Assembly (NCBI GenBank): GCA_963844625.1
Contig: CAWJPF010000026.1
Coordinates: forward strand, 186,001-250,000
Source of the DNA: Palsa-504 sp963844625
GTDB lineage: Bacteria > Actinomycetota > Actinomycetes > Streptosporangiales > Streptosporangiaceae
Reading direction: 5' to 3'
Length of the DNA stretch: 64,000 nt
Positions 17,201-25,746 of the stretch are shown here, one piece after another. A program made the position numbers and the translations under genes. The notes under the pieces were generated by a model. The model did no database searches, had not been told where the DNA came from, and saw nothing but the letters and a program-made list of their open reading frames with translations. Positions within the stretch are counted from its first letter, which is position 1; every line of letters begins with the position of its first letter.

Positions 17201-19119
17201 CTTGCCCGGCTGCCCGGGCGCGGGCGTGACCAGGACGCGGTCCGGCGTGATGTCCTCGATCCGCCACGAGCTCGCGCCGAGCACGAACACGTCGCCGACC
17301 CGCGACTCGTACACCATCTCCTCGTCGAGTTCCCCGACCCGCCGCGGCTGCTTCCCCTCGCTGCCCGCGGCCAGGAACACGCCGAACAGCCCGCGGTCGG
17401 GGATGGTGCCACCGCTGGTGACGGCGAGCCGCTGGGCGCCCGGCCGGGCCGCGATCGTGCCCGCCACCCGGTCCCAGACGATGCGCGGTCGCAGGCCGGA
17501 GAGCTCCTCGCTCGGATAGCGCCCGGCCAGCATGTCCAGGACGGCCTCGAACACGGGCCTGGTCAGCCCGCTGAACGGCGCGGCCTTCCGGACCAGTTGC
17601 TCGAGCTCGTCCACCACCCAGTCATCGACCGCCGTCATCGCGACGATCTGCTGGGCCAGTACATCCAGCGGGTTGCGCGGGATCTTCATTTCCTCGATCT
17701 CGCCCGCCCGCATGCGCTCGGCGACGACGGCCGACTGAACCAGGTCGCCCTGGTACTTGGGGAAGATAATGCCGCGCGACACGTCGCCCACGTTGTGCCC
17801 GGCCCGGCCGACCCGCTGCAGGCCGCTGGCCACCGAAGGCGGCGCCTCGACCTGGACCACCAGGTCCACCGCGCCCATGTCGATGCCGAGTTCCAGGCTG
17901 GACGTCGCCACCACTGCGGGCAGCCGGCCGGCCTTGAGCGCCTCCTCGATCTCGACCCGCTCCTGCCGCGACACCGAGCCGTGGTGCGCCCGGGCGACTT
18001 CGGCCGGCGCGCCCGCGCCTACCCCGGCCTGAGCCATGAGCTCGGCCGGCCGCCCGCCCGGCCCGCGCCTGGACCCCGGCCCGCGCCCGGACCCCGGCCC
18101 GCGCCCGGACCCTGGCCCGCGCCCGCCAGCACCGCTTCCGCGGCGGCTTCCGCCCGCTCCGCGGCCAGCTCGTTCAGCCGGCCGCACAGGCGCTCCGCGA
18201 GCCGGCGCGAGTTCGCGAACACGATCGTGGACTTGTGCTGCTCGATCAGGTCGAGCACGCGTTCTTCTACGTGCGGCCAGATGGAACGCCTGGGCGCCGG
18301 GTCGGCGCCGTCCTCCCCGGCTCCGCGGCCAGGCGCGGTGTCCAGCTCCGTCATGTCCTCGACCGGGACGACGACCTTCAGCTCGATGCGCTTGGGGCTG
18401 GGCGGCTGCACGATATTGACCGCCCGGCTGCCGCCGAGGAACGTGGCTACTTCCTCGGGCGGCCGCACGGTCGCCGACAGGCCGACCCGGAGCGCGGCGC
18501 GGACGCCGTGCTCCGCGGCCCCGGGGGCGCTCATCCGCAGCGCGTCGAGCCGCTCCAGGGACAGCGCCAGGTGGGCGCCGCGCTTGTTGCCCGCGACAGC
18601 GTGCACCTCGTCCACGATGATCGTTTCCACCCCGCGCAGGGTCTCCCTCGCCTGCGAGGTGAGCAGCAGGAAGAGTGACTCCGGCGTGGTGATGAGGATG
18701 TCCGGCGGTGCGCTGGCCAGCTTCCTGCGGTCCTCGGCGGCGGTGTCACCGGTCCGGACCGCGACCCTGATGTCCGGCTCGGGCAGGCCCAGCCGCTGGG
18801 CCGCCTGCCTGATCCCGGTCAGTGGCGCCCGCAGGTTCCGCTCGATGTCCACCGCCAGCGCCTTGAGCGGGGAAACGTATAGCACCCGGCAGCGCCGCTT
18901 CGGGTCCTCGGGCGGCGGCAGCGCCGCGAGCCTGTCGATCGCCCACAAGAACGCGGCCAGCGTCTTACCCGACCCGGTCGGCGCGACGACCAGCGTGTCC
19001 TCGCCTTTACCGATCGCTTGCCAGGCTCCGGCCTGAGCCGGCGTCGGCTCGGCGAAGGCCCCCTCGAACCACGCCCGGGTCGCGGGCGAGAACCCATCCA
19101 GGGCTTCCGGGCCCGTCAC
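14297..19119 (-). pseudogene. lhr: ATP-dependent helicase Lhr, apparently split by a frameshift
   Basis: Two overlapping frames together make one Lhr of about 1,600 residues, a normal actinobacterial size. The N-terminal frame (start GTG 19119) has APTGSGKTLAAF, the DEVH box in IIVDEVHAVAGNKRG, VGLSATVRPPEE and VFANSRRLAERL. The second frame, ending at 14297, resumes with AHHGSVSRQER, VATSSLELGIDMG and QRVGRAGHNVG, then the winged-helix and long Lhr-C region. The switch lies in GC-rich 18-bp repeats near 18,060-18,125. Lhr is a 3'-5' superfamily 2 helicase acting in DNA repair. The GTG overlaps the vapC stop (GTGA). The break may be an assembly indel rather than decay. Confidence 0.88.
18060..18125. 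repeat. 18-bp tandem repeat inside lhr at the frameshift site
   Basis: Three full copies and one partial copy of an 18-bp unit (GGCCCGCGCCCGGACCCC type) run from 18060 to 18125. They encode a Gly-Pro-Gly-rich linker in either frame. Because 18 is divisible by three, copy-number change alone would keep the frame; a separate one- or two-base indel must explain the switch. Confidence 0.85.
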
Positions 19120-19538
19120 GCGACACTCCCCCTGGGCACGACCCAGCGCGTGGCCTGGCCGGTGATCCTCGCGACGTGCTCATACTCCCCGTGGTAATGC
19201 AGCACGCAGACGCGGTGCCGCTCGGCGACCGCCGCGATAATCAGATCTGGCAGCGACAGCGCCCGCAGTTGCCCGCGATCCGCGAGCTCCGCCTGGATGT
19301 GCAGGGCCCGCCGCAGGTCATCGTCCTCAATCGGCAGCCACTCGTACGCGTGCCGCCGATCGGAGGCGGCCCGCAGGTGGTCTGCGCCGCCGCGCGCGCT
19401 GAAGAGCGCTTCGAGCTCGGTGATCCCGCAGGTGGCGATCAGCCCATGCTCGATCAGCGGGCTCAGCACTTTCCGCACCGGCGCCTGATGCCATCGCGCG
19501 ATGGCGCTCTTGTCCGCCAGGTACCTCGCTACCGCCAC
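19116..19538 (-). CDS. vapC: PIN-domain ribonuclease toxin (VapC family)
   Basis: The 140-residue PIN protein starts at a GTG overlapping the vapB end by 10 bp. Acidic residues sit in YLADKSAIARW, GITELEALFSAR and LSLPDLIIAAVAERH. The last motif, usually HYDxDF, reads VLHYHGEYEHVA, so the first Asp is His and the third position is Glu. VapC toxins cleave specific RNAs using Mg2+ held by these acids, so activity may be altered. The vapC stop overlaps the lhr start by 4 bp, placing lhr directly behind the toxin-antitoxin pair. Confidence 0.85.
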   Translation of the reverse strand: MAVARYLADKSAIARWHQAPVRKVLSPLIEHGLIATCGITELEALFSARGGADHLRAASDRRHAYEWLPIEDDDLRRALHIQAELADRGQLRALSLPDLIIAAVAERHRVCVLHYHGEYEHVARITGQATRWVVPRGSVA

Positions 19539-19735
19539 GCCTGCTCCGTCACGGCGCCATCGCCCAGATCGGCGTAGGCGCCGCCGTCGAGCCGCTCGAT
19601 CTCGCGTTTTCGCGCCGCCGACGCCACCGCCTCGGCCAGTGCCCGGTTCACGGTCTCCTTCTTGGTCCTGGTGCCCAGCGCGGCCTGCGCCGCGCCAAGC
19701 AGGCCTTCGTCCAGATCAATGAGCGTCTTGGCCAT
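19529..19735 (-). CDS. vapB: VapB-type antitoxin
   Basis: The 68-residue protein begins MAKTLIDLDEGLLGAAQAALGTRTKKETVNRALAEAV. This is the ribbon-helix-helix DNA-binding N-terminus typical of actinobacterial VapB, followed by a short toxin-binding tail (IERLDGGAYADLGD). GGGAGG precedes the ATG. It overlaps vapC by 10 bp, the usual arrangement, and should repress its own promoter in the AT-rich segment just upstream. Confidence 0.87.
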   Translation of the reverse strand: MAKTLIDLDEGLLGAAQAALGTRTKKETVNRALAEAVASAARKREIERLDGGAYADLGDGAVTEQAWR

Positions 19736-19790
19736 CCCAGCCTCCCGCCGTATATACGTATCTCAATTTACTAGATATATCCGCCGAGCT
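19736..19790 (-). promoter_or_regulatory. AT-rich promoter/operator region of vapBC
   Basis: Immediately upstream of vapB, the stretch 19750-19780 is strikingly AT-rich for this genome. It contains the palindrome GTATATAC (19750-19757) and a second ATATAT run near 19775. An autoregulatory VapB or VapBC operator overlapping the promoter is expected here. The exact hexamers are not assigned. Confidence 0.45.
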
Positions 19791-19920
19791 CGCTCACCCT
19801 CCATACTGCCCTGCCCCACTGACATTTCCGGCCGGCCCGCCTCCCCCTACCGCCTCCCCCTCAGTGCAGTAGTCTCGGCTCGAGTCAGGAACGGACACTG
19901 GAACGCGGCGGGTGGACGGC

Positions 19921-20659
19921 ATGAGGTTGTCCCGGCGGGTGCCGCTGGCGTCGGCGGTCGTCGGCGCGGTGCTGCTGGCCGGCTGCGGCGCCGGCCCGGC
20001 CCCCGTCCATCCGGCCCGCACCGCCCAGTCGGCAGCCACCGTTACCTCCGCGCCGCCCACCCCGTCGAGCACTGCCCCGTCGAGCCCGCGGCCGTCCGCC
20101 ACCGCGCCGCCGAACGCCCTGGCCTTTGCGCCGGGCGCCGGCGACCGGCCGCAGACCAGCGCCTTCCCTAACACGCACTCCACCGCCTTCCGCAACGCGA
20201 TGACGGATCTATGGCTGGCCGTGACGACGGGGAACTCCGGGCTCGCCCTGCCCGCCTTCTTCCCCCTGGCGGCCTACCAGCAGGTCAAGGCGATCCCCTA
20301 TCCGGCCGCGGACTGGCACGACCGGCTGTGGTACGACTTCAACCTCGATGTCGGGGCGGCCCACGAACTCGCGGGATCACACGCGCGGCTCGTCCGGGTG
20401 ATCGTGCCCACCTCCGACGCGGTTCTGGGTGCCTCCGGGTGCCTGTGCTAACAAACTCGGCTACTGGCACGTCCCGCAATCGCGTGTCGTCTATTCCGAA
20501 CACGGCGCGGAACGCTCGTTCGGCATCGCGGACATCATCTCCTGGCGGGGGGTGTGGTACGTGGTGCACCTCGGCGCCGTGCTGCGCAGCGTGGTGACCG
20601 GAATCGTCGATCAGCCGGAGAGCGGCCCGGGCATCCCCGGCCCGGCCGGCGGCTGCTGA
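19921..20659 (+). pseudogene. Putative lipoprotein, apparently frameshifted
   Basis: The ATG at 19921 gives MRLSRRVPLASAVVGAVLLAGCG, a signal peptide with a clear lipobox (LAGC), then a Ser/Thr/Pro-rich linker. The rest looks like a folded domain (AMTDLWLAVTTGNSGLALPAFFP, ARLVRVIVPTSDAV). This frame ends early at 20451, while the next frame continues sensibly (ACANKLGYWHVPQSRVVYSE, IISWRGVWYVVHLGAV) to 20659. Removing one T at 20423-20424 restores VWVPPGACANKLGYWHVP and one protein of about 245 residues. No named family recognised; it is probably secreted and membrane-tethered. Confidence 0.7.
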
Positions 20660-20683
20660 CCTGGGCTGGCCCCGTTCGGCGGC

Positions 20684-21010
20684 TTAGGGTGCTGGTTTGC
20701 CGGCCGCGATGCCCTGGCCGGCGTACAGCTGGTCGTAGTAGCTGATCACCAGCGGCTGCGTGAGCATGGCCTCGAAGGTGTCCGTAAAGCCGCGTTCGGT
20801 TCGCCAGGCCAGGTAATCGACGTAGTGGTGGCGTTCGGTCCATTGTGTGAGTCCGGCGACACGATCCGGGTCGTCCTGGTCCCGGATAATGCGGATCGCC
20901 TCGCATCCCTCGTGTTCCAGGCTCTCGCTGAGGATTTCCAGAAGCAGGTCGGCGACATCGCCGCCTCGCCCGGGCCGGGCGAACAACTGGGTAATGACGA
21001 GGGTGCTCAT
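20684..21010 (-). CDS. Antibiotic biosynthesis monooxygenase (ABM) domain protein
   Basis: The ATG at 21010 has AAGGAGA upstream, giving 108 residues. MSTLVITQLFARPGRGGDVADLLLE, HEGCEAIRIIRDQDDP and LTQWTERHHYVDYLAWRTERG match the ferredoxin-like ABM fold, which is found in small cofactor-free monooxygenases and in many uncharacterised proteins. It converges on the lipoprotein gene. The specific function cannot be read. Confidence 0.82.
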   Translation of the reverse strand: MSTLVITQLFARPGRGGDVADLLLEILSESLEHEGCEAIRIIRDQDDPDRVAGLTQWTERHHYVDYLAWRTERGFTDTFEAMLTQPLVISYYDQLYAGQGIAAGKPAP

Positions 21011-21357
21011 GGCGTGTTCTCCTTCATTGCCTGCGGTCAGGGGTCCGGCCGTTGTGGTCGGCACTGACGTTGTGGCCCGCACTGACCAGGCTGGTCCATG
21101 CGGCTGCGGGAGGGTCAAGTACCCGGAGCGGGCTGGACCCTCCCGCTAGGGGAGGGCCTCCGGGGGAGGGCCTCCCGCCAGGGGAGGGCCGACGCCCGGG
21201 AGTACTGCCCCTACTCGCTCGATCAGATGCCATCCCGCGGGTGGTTCCGTCAACTCCCGGATTCCCGCGCTTTCGCGCAGTACCGCGCATAAATGTGCAA
21301 GTAAACTGCGCACATCAGCTTAGAGAAACGGCAGCAGCGCGAGCGGAGGCCCATGGC
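21011..21357. promoter_or_regulatory. Intergenic region between ABM gene and deoR-like gene, with GGGGAGGGCC repeats and an inverted repeat
   Basis: No gene is evident in these 347 bp. Three copies of GGGGAGGGCC lie at 21149-21158, 21163-21172 and 21181-21190, the first preceded by CCCTCCC, so strong G-rich hairpins are possible. Closer to the regulator, TGTGC (21294-21298) and GCACA (21310-21314) form an inverted repeat with an 11-bp spacer, a candidate operator about 45 bp before the GTG start. Confidence 0.45.
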
Positions 21358-22143
21358 GTGTCCAGGTACCAGCGGTGGAATGAGCTGCTTGACCTGATGC
21401 CGGCCGACGGCCAGCTCAGCGTGGCCGAGGCCGCGACCCGGCTCCGGGTGTCCCAGGCCACGATCCGTCGTGACCTGGATCAGCTGGCCCAGCAGCAGCT
21501 GCTGACCAGGACCCGCGGCGGCGCGGTGGCCGGTCATGTCTCCTACGACCTGCCCCTGCGCTACAAGACCGCCCGGCACGCCCCGGAGAAACAGCGCATC
21601 GGCCGTGCCGCCGCCGCCCTGGTCGCCGCGGGCGCCGCGGTGGCGCTGAACGGCGGCACCACCGCCAGCGAGGTCGCCCGGGCCCTGGCCACCCGGCCTG
21701 ACCTGCAGGACGGCACGGGCGCTCCCGCCGTCACCGTGGTGACGAACGCGATGAACATCGCCAATGAGCTTGCTGTCCGCCAGCACATCAAGATCGTGGT
21801 GACCGGCGGCGTCACGCGCGGCCAGTCCTATGAGCTGATCGGGCCGTTCGCCACCCTCGTGCTCGCCGAACTCAGCCTGGACTGGGCCATCCTCGGTGTC
21901 GACGCGCTCGATCCGCGGGCCGGGGCGACCGCTCATCACGAGGGTGAGGCCAGCATCAACCACCTCATGGCCACCCGCGCTAAGCGGGTGATGATCGTCG
22001 CCGACAGCTCCAAGCTGGGCCAGCGCGCGTTCGCGCGGGTGTGCGGCGTGGACGAGATCGATGTCATCGTCACAAACCAGGACGCCGCTGCCGACTCCCT
22101 AGCCCTCTTCGCCGAACGAGGCATCCGTATCGTCACCGCCTGA
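21358..22143 (+). CDS. DeoR/GlpR family transcriptional regulator
   Basis: The start is GTG 21358, with GGAGG 9 bp upstream; a nearby ATG is out of frame. The 261-residue protein has the DeoR winged helix (YQRWNELLDLMPADGQLSVAEAATRL, then SQATIRRDLDQL) followed by a sugar-phosphate sensor domain with ALNGGTTASEVA, VVTNAMNIANEL, VVVTGGV-type loops and DSSKLGQRAFARV. These regulators usually repress sugar or amino-sugar genes and are released by a phosphorylated sugar. Its position 125 bp upstream of the SIS-nagA pair makes that operon the likely target. A GlcNAc-6-P or GlcN-6-P effector is inference. Confidence 0.9.
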   Translation: MSRYQRWNELLDLMPADGQLSVAEAATRLRVSQATIRRDLDQLAQQQLLTRTRGGAVAGHVSYDLPLRYKTARHAPEKQRIGRAAAALVAAGAAVALNGGTTASEVARALATRPDLQDGTGAPAVTVVTNAMNIANELAVRQHIKIVVTGGVTRGQSYELIGPFATLVLAELSLDWAILGVDALDPRAGATAHHEGEASINHLMATRAKRVMIVADSSKLGQRAFARVCGVDEIDVIVTNQDAAADSLALFAERGIRIVTA

Positions 22144-22205
22144 CCGGCGACGCCCCCGCCCAGCCCGCCCCGGCCAGCACTGTACACCCAGGCCTGATGA
22201 TCTAT

Positions 22206-22230
22206 AATGCTCATATCAAGCATTGATCAA
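22206..22230. promoter_or_regulatory. Candidate DeoR-family operator upstream of the amino-sugar operon
   Basis: In the AT-rich 125-bp gap, AATGCT (22206-22211) and AGCATT (22219-22224) form an inverted repeat with a 7-bp spacer. It overlaps the palindrome TTGATCAA (22223-22230). It lies about 40-60 bp before the SIS gene start, the place expected for an operator of the regulator encoded immediately upstream. Confidence 0.5.
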
Positions 22231-22268
22231 TCAAAAATGTGCATCATCGGTGATCGCTGGGAGGTGCG

Positions 22269-23147
22269 ATGAGCTATCTGATGGACGAGATCGTCAGCCA
22301 GCCCGAATGCTGGTCGAAGGCGATCGAGATGGCGGCCTCGTCTGACCTCGCGCTGCCGCGGCCAGGTGAGCGGGTCGCCGCGGTCGGCTGCGGCTCATCA
22401 CTCAACGTGGCCCGCTGCTACGCGGCCCTGCGCGAGGCCGCGGGCCAGGGCGAAACCGACGCGTTCCCGGCCTCGGAGGTGCCGGCGGCCCGCCGGTACG
22501 ACCGCCTGCTGTACATCTCCCGGACCGGTACCACTACCGAGGTGCTCGATGCCCTCCGGCAGGCTCCCCGGGACGTACCGACCATGGCCGTGACCGCCGA
22601 CCCAGACGCGCCGCTCGCGGCCGAAGCCGACCGCGTCGTGCTGCTCGACTTCGCCGACGAGCGCTCGGTGGTCTCGAGCCGCTTCATCACCAGCTCGATC
22701 GTCCTGCTCCGGGCCCATCTGGGGGCGGACGTCCGCGGGCTGGCCGACGCGGCCGCCCGCGAAGTGGTCCGGCCGTTGCCACCGGGCCTGGCCGAGCGCA
22801 GCGAGTTCACGTTCCTCGGCCGCGGCTGGGCGGCTCCGGTAGCGGACGAGGCCGCGCTGAAGCTGCGGGAGGCCTCGCAGACCTGGGCCGAGTCGTACCC
22901 TGCCCTGGAGTACCGGCACGGCCCGATCAGCGTCAGCGACGCAGGCACCGTGGTGTGGGCCCTCGGTCGGGTGCCCGCCGACCTGCTGGCCGACGCCAGG
23001 CACACCGGGGCGACTGTGATCGCCTCGGACGCCGATCCGCTCGCCGGGCTGATCGGAGCCCAGCGGCTCGCCGCCGTCCTGGCCGAACGCAAGGGCATCG
23101 ACCCGGACCAGCCACGCGCTCTGTCGAGGTCTGTCATCCTGGCGTGA
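22269..23147 (+). CDS. SIS domain sugar isomerase/deaminase (AgaS / NagB-II-like)
   Basis: The 292-residue protein has two SIS modules and no glutaminase domain. MSYLMDEIVSQPECW at the start, AAVGCGSSLNVARCY, LYISRTGTTTEVLDAL, FLGRGWAAPVADEAALKLREA, EYRHGPISV and the C-terminal QPRALSRSVIL match the isomerase half of GlmS and the NagB-II/AgaS group. It probably deaminates/isomerises an amino-sugar phosphate to a ketose phosphate. GGGAGG lies upstream. Its stop overlaps the nagA start as TGATG, coupling it to the deacetylase that would supply its substrate. Confidence 0.87.
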   Translation: MSYLMDEIVSQPECWSKAIEMAASSDLALPRPGERVAAVGCGSSLNVARCYAALREAAGQGETDAFPASEVPAARRYDRLLYISRTGTTTEVLDALRQAPRDVPTMAVTADPDAPLAAEADRVVLLDFADERSVVSSRFITSSIVLLRAHLGADVRGLADAAAREVVRPLPPGLAERSEFTFLGRGWAAPVADEAALKLREASQTWAESYPALEYRHGPISVSDAGTVVWALGRVPADLLADARHTGATVIASDADPLAGLIGAQRLAAVLAERKGIDPDQPRALSRSVILA

Positions 23148-24355
23148 TGTCACCCGAACCGGCCCCGGGCGATGTCCGGCTGCTGGCGGGCGCCCGGGTC
23201 GTGACGCCGGACGGCTTGCTCAGCCCGGGCTGGATCCAGCTGACCGGGCACCTGATCGACGCGGTCGGAGCGGGCGAACCCCGGCCGGGACTTCCAGCGG
23301 CCGATCTGCACGGGCAGTGGGTGCTACCCGGATTCGTCGACATACACGTGCACGGCGGCGGTGGCGCGTCGTTTACCGAGGGATCGGCCGACGACGCCCG
23401 GCGGGCCGCGGAGTTCCATCGCGGACACGGCACCACGAGCATCGTGGCCAGCCTGGTGACCGCGCCACTCGCCGAGCTTGAGCGCCGGGCCGCCATGCTG
23501 GCCTGCCTGGCCGCCGAAGGCGTCATCGCCGGCCTTCACCTGGAGGGACCGTTCCTGTCCGCGGCCCGGTGCGGGGCCCAGGATCCACGGCACATGCTCG
23601 CGCCTGATATGCCCGTCTTCGAGCGCCTGCGGGCGGCGGGCGGGGGACACCTTAAGGTCATCACGATCGCCCCCGAACTGCCCGGCGCGACCGAGGTGAT
23701 CAAGGCGGCGGCGCGAGCCGGCCTGACCGTCGCCGTCGGGCACACCGACGCCACCGCCGCGGTGGCCTCAGCGGCCATCGACGCCGGCGTGACTCACGCG
23801 ACGCACCTGTTCAACGGCATGCGGCCGCTGCACCACCGCGAGCCAGGGGCCGCCGGTGCCCTGCTTGACCGAGACGAGGTCACTTGCGAGGTGATCGCGG
23901 ACGGCGTGCACCTGCATGACACCACCGTCCGCCTGGTCGCCCGCGCGGTCGGCCCGGGCCGGCTCGTGCTGATCACAGACGCCATGGCCGCCGCCGGGAT
24001 GCCGGACGGCAGTTACAAGCTCGGGTCGATGCGGGTGGACGTGGCCGGGGGAGTAGCGCGCCTGGCCGGCGACACGCAACGGGCCCCGGGTGCCGGGCCG
24101 CCGGGCGCGATCGCCGGCTCGACCGCCACGATGGCTACTGTCTTCAGGCGCGCGGTCGCCGCGGGCCTGCCGGTCCCCGATGCCGCGGCGGCGGCGAGTA
24201 CGACTCCAGCCCGCGTGCTTGGCCTCGATGATCGCGTCGGCGCCCTGCGGCCCGGCCGGTACGCCGATCTGGTGGTCCTCGACGAGGAGTTGCGGCTGCG
24301 CGCGGTGATGCGGCAAGGCCAGTGGCTCAGCCCGGATTGCGGACCGAGCCGGTGA
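23147..24355 (+). CDS. nagA: N-acetylglucosamine-6-phosphate deacetylase
   Basis: The ATG at 23147 overlaps the previous stop, giving 402 residues. The amidohydrolase barrel motifs are present: GFVDIHVHGGGG (HxH), LHLEGPFLS (metal Glu), VGHTDATA, THLFNGMRPLHHREPG, and the catalytic Asp in LITDAMAAAG; GSTATMATVF precedes the end. NagA removes acetate from GlcNAc-6-P, and the adjacent SIS protein could then deaminate GlcN-6-P, feeding glycolysis. Regulation by the upstream DeoR-type protein is likely. The 3' end overlaps the convergent Septum_form gene by 29 bp. Confidence 0.93.
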   Translation: MSPEPAPGDVRLLAGARVVTPDGLLSPGWIQLTGHLIDAVGAGEPRPGLPAADLHGQWVLPGFVDIHVHGGGGASFTEGSADDARRAAEFHRGHGTTSIVASLVTAPLAELERRAAMLACLAAEGVIAGLHLEGPFLSAARCGAQDPRHMLAPDMPVFERLRAAGGGHLKVITIAPELPGATEVIKAAARAGLTVAVGHTDATAAVASAAIDAGVTHATHLFNGMRPLHHREPGAAGALLDRDEVTCEVIADGVHLHDTTVRLVARAVGPGRLVLITDAMAAAGMPDGSYKLGSMRVDVAGGVARLAGDTQRAPGAGPPGAIAGSTATMATVFRRAVAAGLPVPDAAAAASTTPARVLGLDDRVGALRPGRYADLVVLDEELRLRAVMRQGQWLSPDCGPSR

Positions 24356-25142
24356 GCGGTCCGGTCGGCGAGCTGACCTCGCACACGACCGTACGCACGC
24401 CGGCCTGCCAGGCGGACTGGTCAGGGTAGATGTACTCCTGGGCGAGTCCGGCGTTCGCGAGCTGCGGGTTCAGGTAACCGGCGAGCCTGTCCGCGCAGCC
24501 GTTGCCCGCTTCTTGCTGGACGGTCGTGCTGCCCGGCCAGGAAGGCCCTGTCAGGGCGAACCTGGCGAACACTTCGGCCTCGTGCGGCTTGGCGCAGGCC
24601 AGCAACGTAAAGGCCAGCCCGCTGCTTCCCGGGTCGAGGCACTGACCCGGCCGCAGTGCGAAGGCGGCGGCGGGCCGGTAGGTGACCGTGACCACCGTCT
24701 TCCTGTGAAAGCCATGCGTGACCACGGCCAGCACGCCGACGGCCACGCCGACGAGCGCGATGACGCCGAAGATCACTCCGACCACGGCGAGCGGGCTCAT
24801 ATCCCTGGCCGGCCTCCGCTCCTTAAGCCTGGCTTCCTCGAGCCCGGCTTCCTCAAGCCTGGCTTCGCCGAGTTCTGCGTCGGCCACCCCGGCTTCTCCG
24901 GGCTCTGCCGCCCCGGGTTCCGCCGCTGCGCCACCTTCGTCCTCGGCGGGCTCTTTCTCCGTGACTTCCGCTTCCGCGTGCTCTACCTCGGCCGCCCGGG
25001 CTGACACGGGTTCTGTCTCCGGCCCTCCCGCTTCCGTAGGCTCCGCCTCGAGGAGTGCACCGGCGGCCGGCTCTGCTTGCGTTAGCGCAGGATTTACCGG
25101 TTCCTGGGGCGATCCCTCGTTCACCCCCGCAACCGCGGCCAT
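24327..25142 (-). CDS. Septum formation-domain (Septum_form-like) membrane protein with acidic N-terminus
   Basis: I prefer ATG 25142, which has GGAGG 5 bp upstream, giving 271 residues; TTG 25211 is an in-frame alternative. Residues to about 135 are acidic and repetitive (AEPAAGALLEAEP, EARLEEAGLEEARLKE). One membrane helix follows (LAVVGVIFGVIALVGVAVGVLAVVTHG). The extracellular C-terminus has LRPGQCLDPG, LLACAKPHEAEVFARF, GCADRLAGYL and VVCEVSS, the four-cysteine pattern of the Septum_form family in actinobacterial envelope proteins. Role not established. Confidence 0.75.
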   Translation of the reverse strand: MAAVAGVNEGSPQEPVNPALTQAEPAAGALLEAEPTEAGGPETEPVSARAAEVEHAEAEVTEKEPAEDEGGAAAEPGAAEPGEAGVADAELGEARLEEAGLEEARLKERRPARDMSPLAVVGVIFGVIALVGVAVGVLAVVTHGFHRKTVVTVTYRPAAAFALRPGQCLDPGSSGLAFTLLACAKPHEAEVFARFALTGPSWPGSTTVQQEAGNGCADRLAGYLNPQLANAGLAQEYIYPDQSAWQAGVRTVVCEVSSPTGPLTGSVRNPG

Positions 25143-25366
25143 CCATCCTCCATCGTGCGCATTGCCCGCCGCGGCCGGTCCCGCACTACCGGCGCTCTGG
25201 CGCACGCTCAAGATCGCGATGTGCGCCTATGCTCCTCTACTTCCCCCGTATTTAATAACGACACATCGGGAGAAAAGTCTCCAGGGCCCGCGTTTCCGGC
25301 GTGCAAAACCCAGCTCGGGCTGTCGGGATGAGCGGGGCTGTGCCGGCCCGGCAGTACCCTGGCGGC

Positions 25367-25561
25367 GTGCGGCTGACGACATTCTGGGACATGATGAGCG
25401 CGCAGTTCGGCGAGGCGTACGCCCAGAGCGTGGCCAAGGACTTCGTGTTCGCCAACCTCGGCGAACGTACGGTGGACCGCGCCCTTGCGGACGGCGTGGA
25501 GACCAAGCTGGTCTGGCGCGCGGTCTGCGACACGTTCAACGTGCCAGAGAACATGCGCTAA
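25367..25561 (+). CDS. DUF3046 family protein
   Basis: The GTG at 25367 gives 64 residues starting MRLTTFWDMMSAQFGEAYAQS, then NLGERTVDRALADGVETKLVWRAVCDTF. This is the compact helical DUF3046 family, often found just upstream of recA in actinobacteria. An in-frame ATG at 25301 adds 22 unconserved-looking residues. Function unknown. Here the recA neighbour is displaced by about 3.2 kb of HNH and PPOX genes. Confidence 0.85.
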   Translation: MRLTTFWDMMSAQFGEAYAQSVAKDFVFANLGERTVDRALADGVETKLVWRAVCDTFNVPENMR

Positions 25562-25746
25562 AGCCCTCGTACGTCTGCCGGCCCTATCTTCCGCGGGCCC
25601 GCGGTCCCAGTACTCGCAACCCCTGTCACGCCAGTCTATCTCGCATCTTTGCTCACTATTTCTAGATGGCCTTGCGTTGGCGAAGCTTATTCGCTATTAT
25701 GTTCTATAACAAGATCACAATCATTCCTCCGAACGGGCGGTGGTGC

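Noticed and set aside
14471..19036. 1521-codon open frame antisense to lhr
   Set aside because: Very long but low-complexity (Arg, Gly, Gln, Pro) and exactly opposite conserved helicase motifs; high GC leaves antisense frames without stops.
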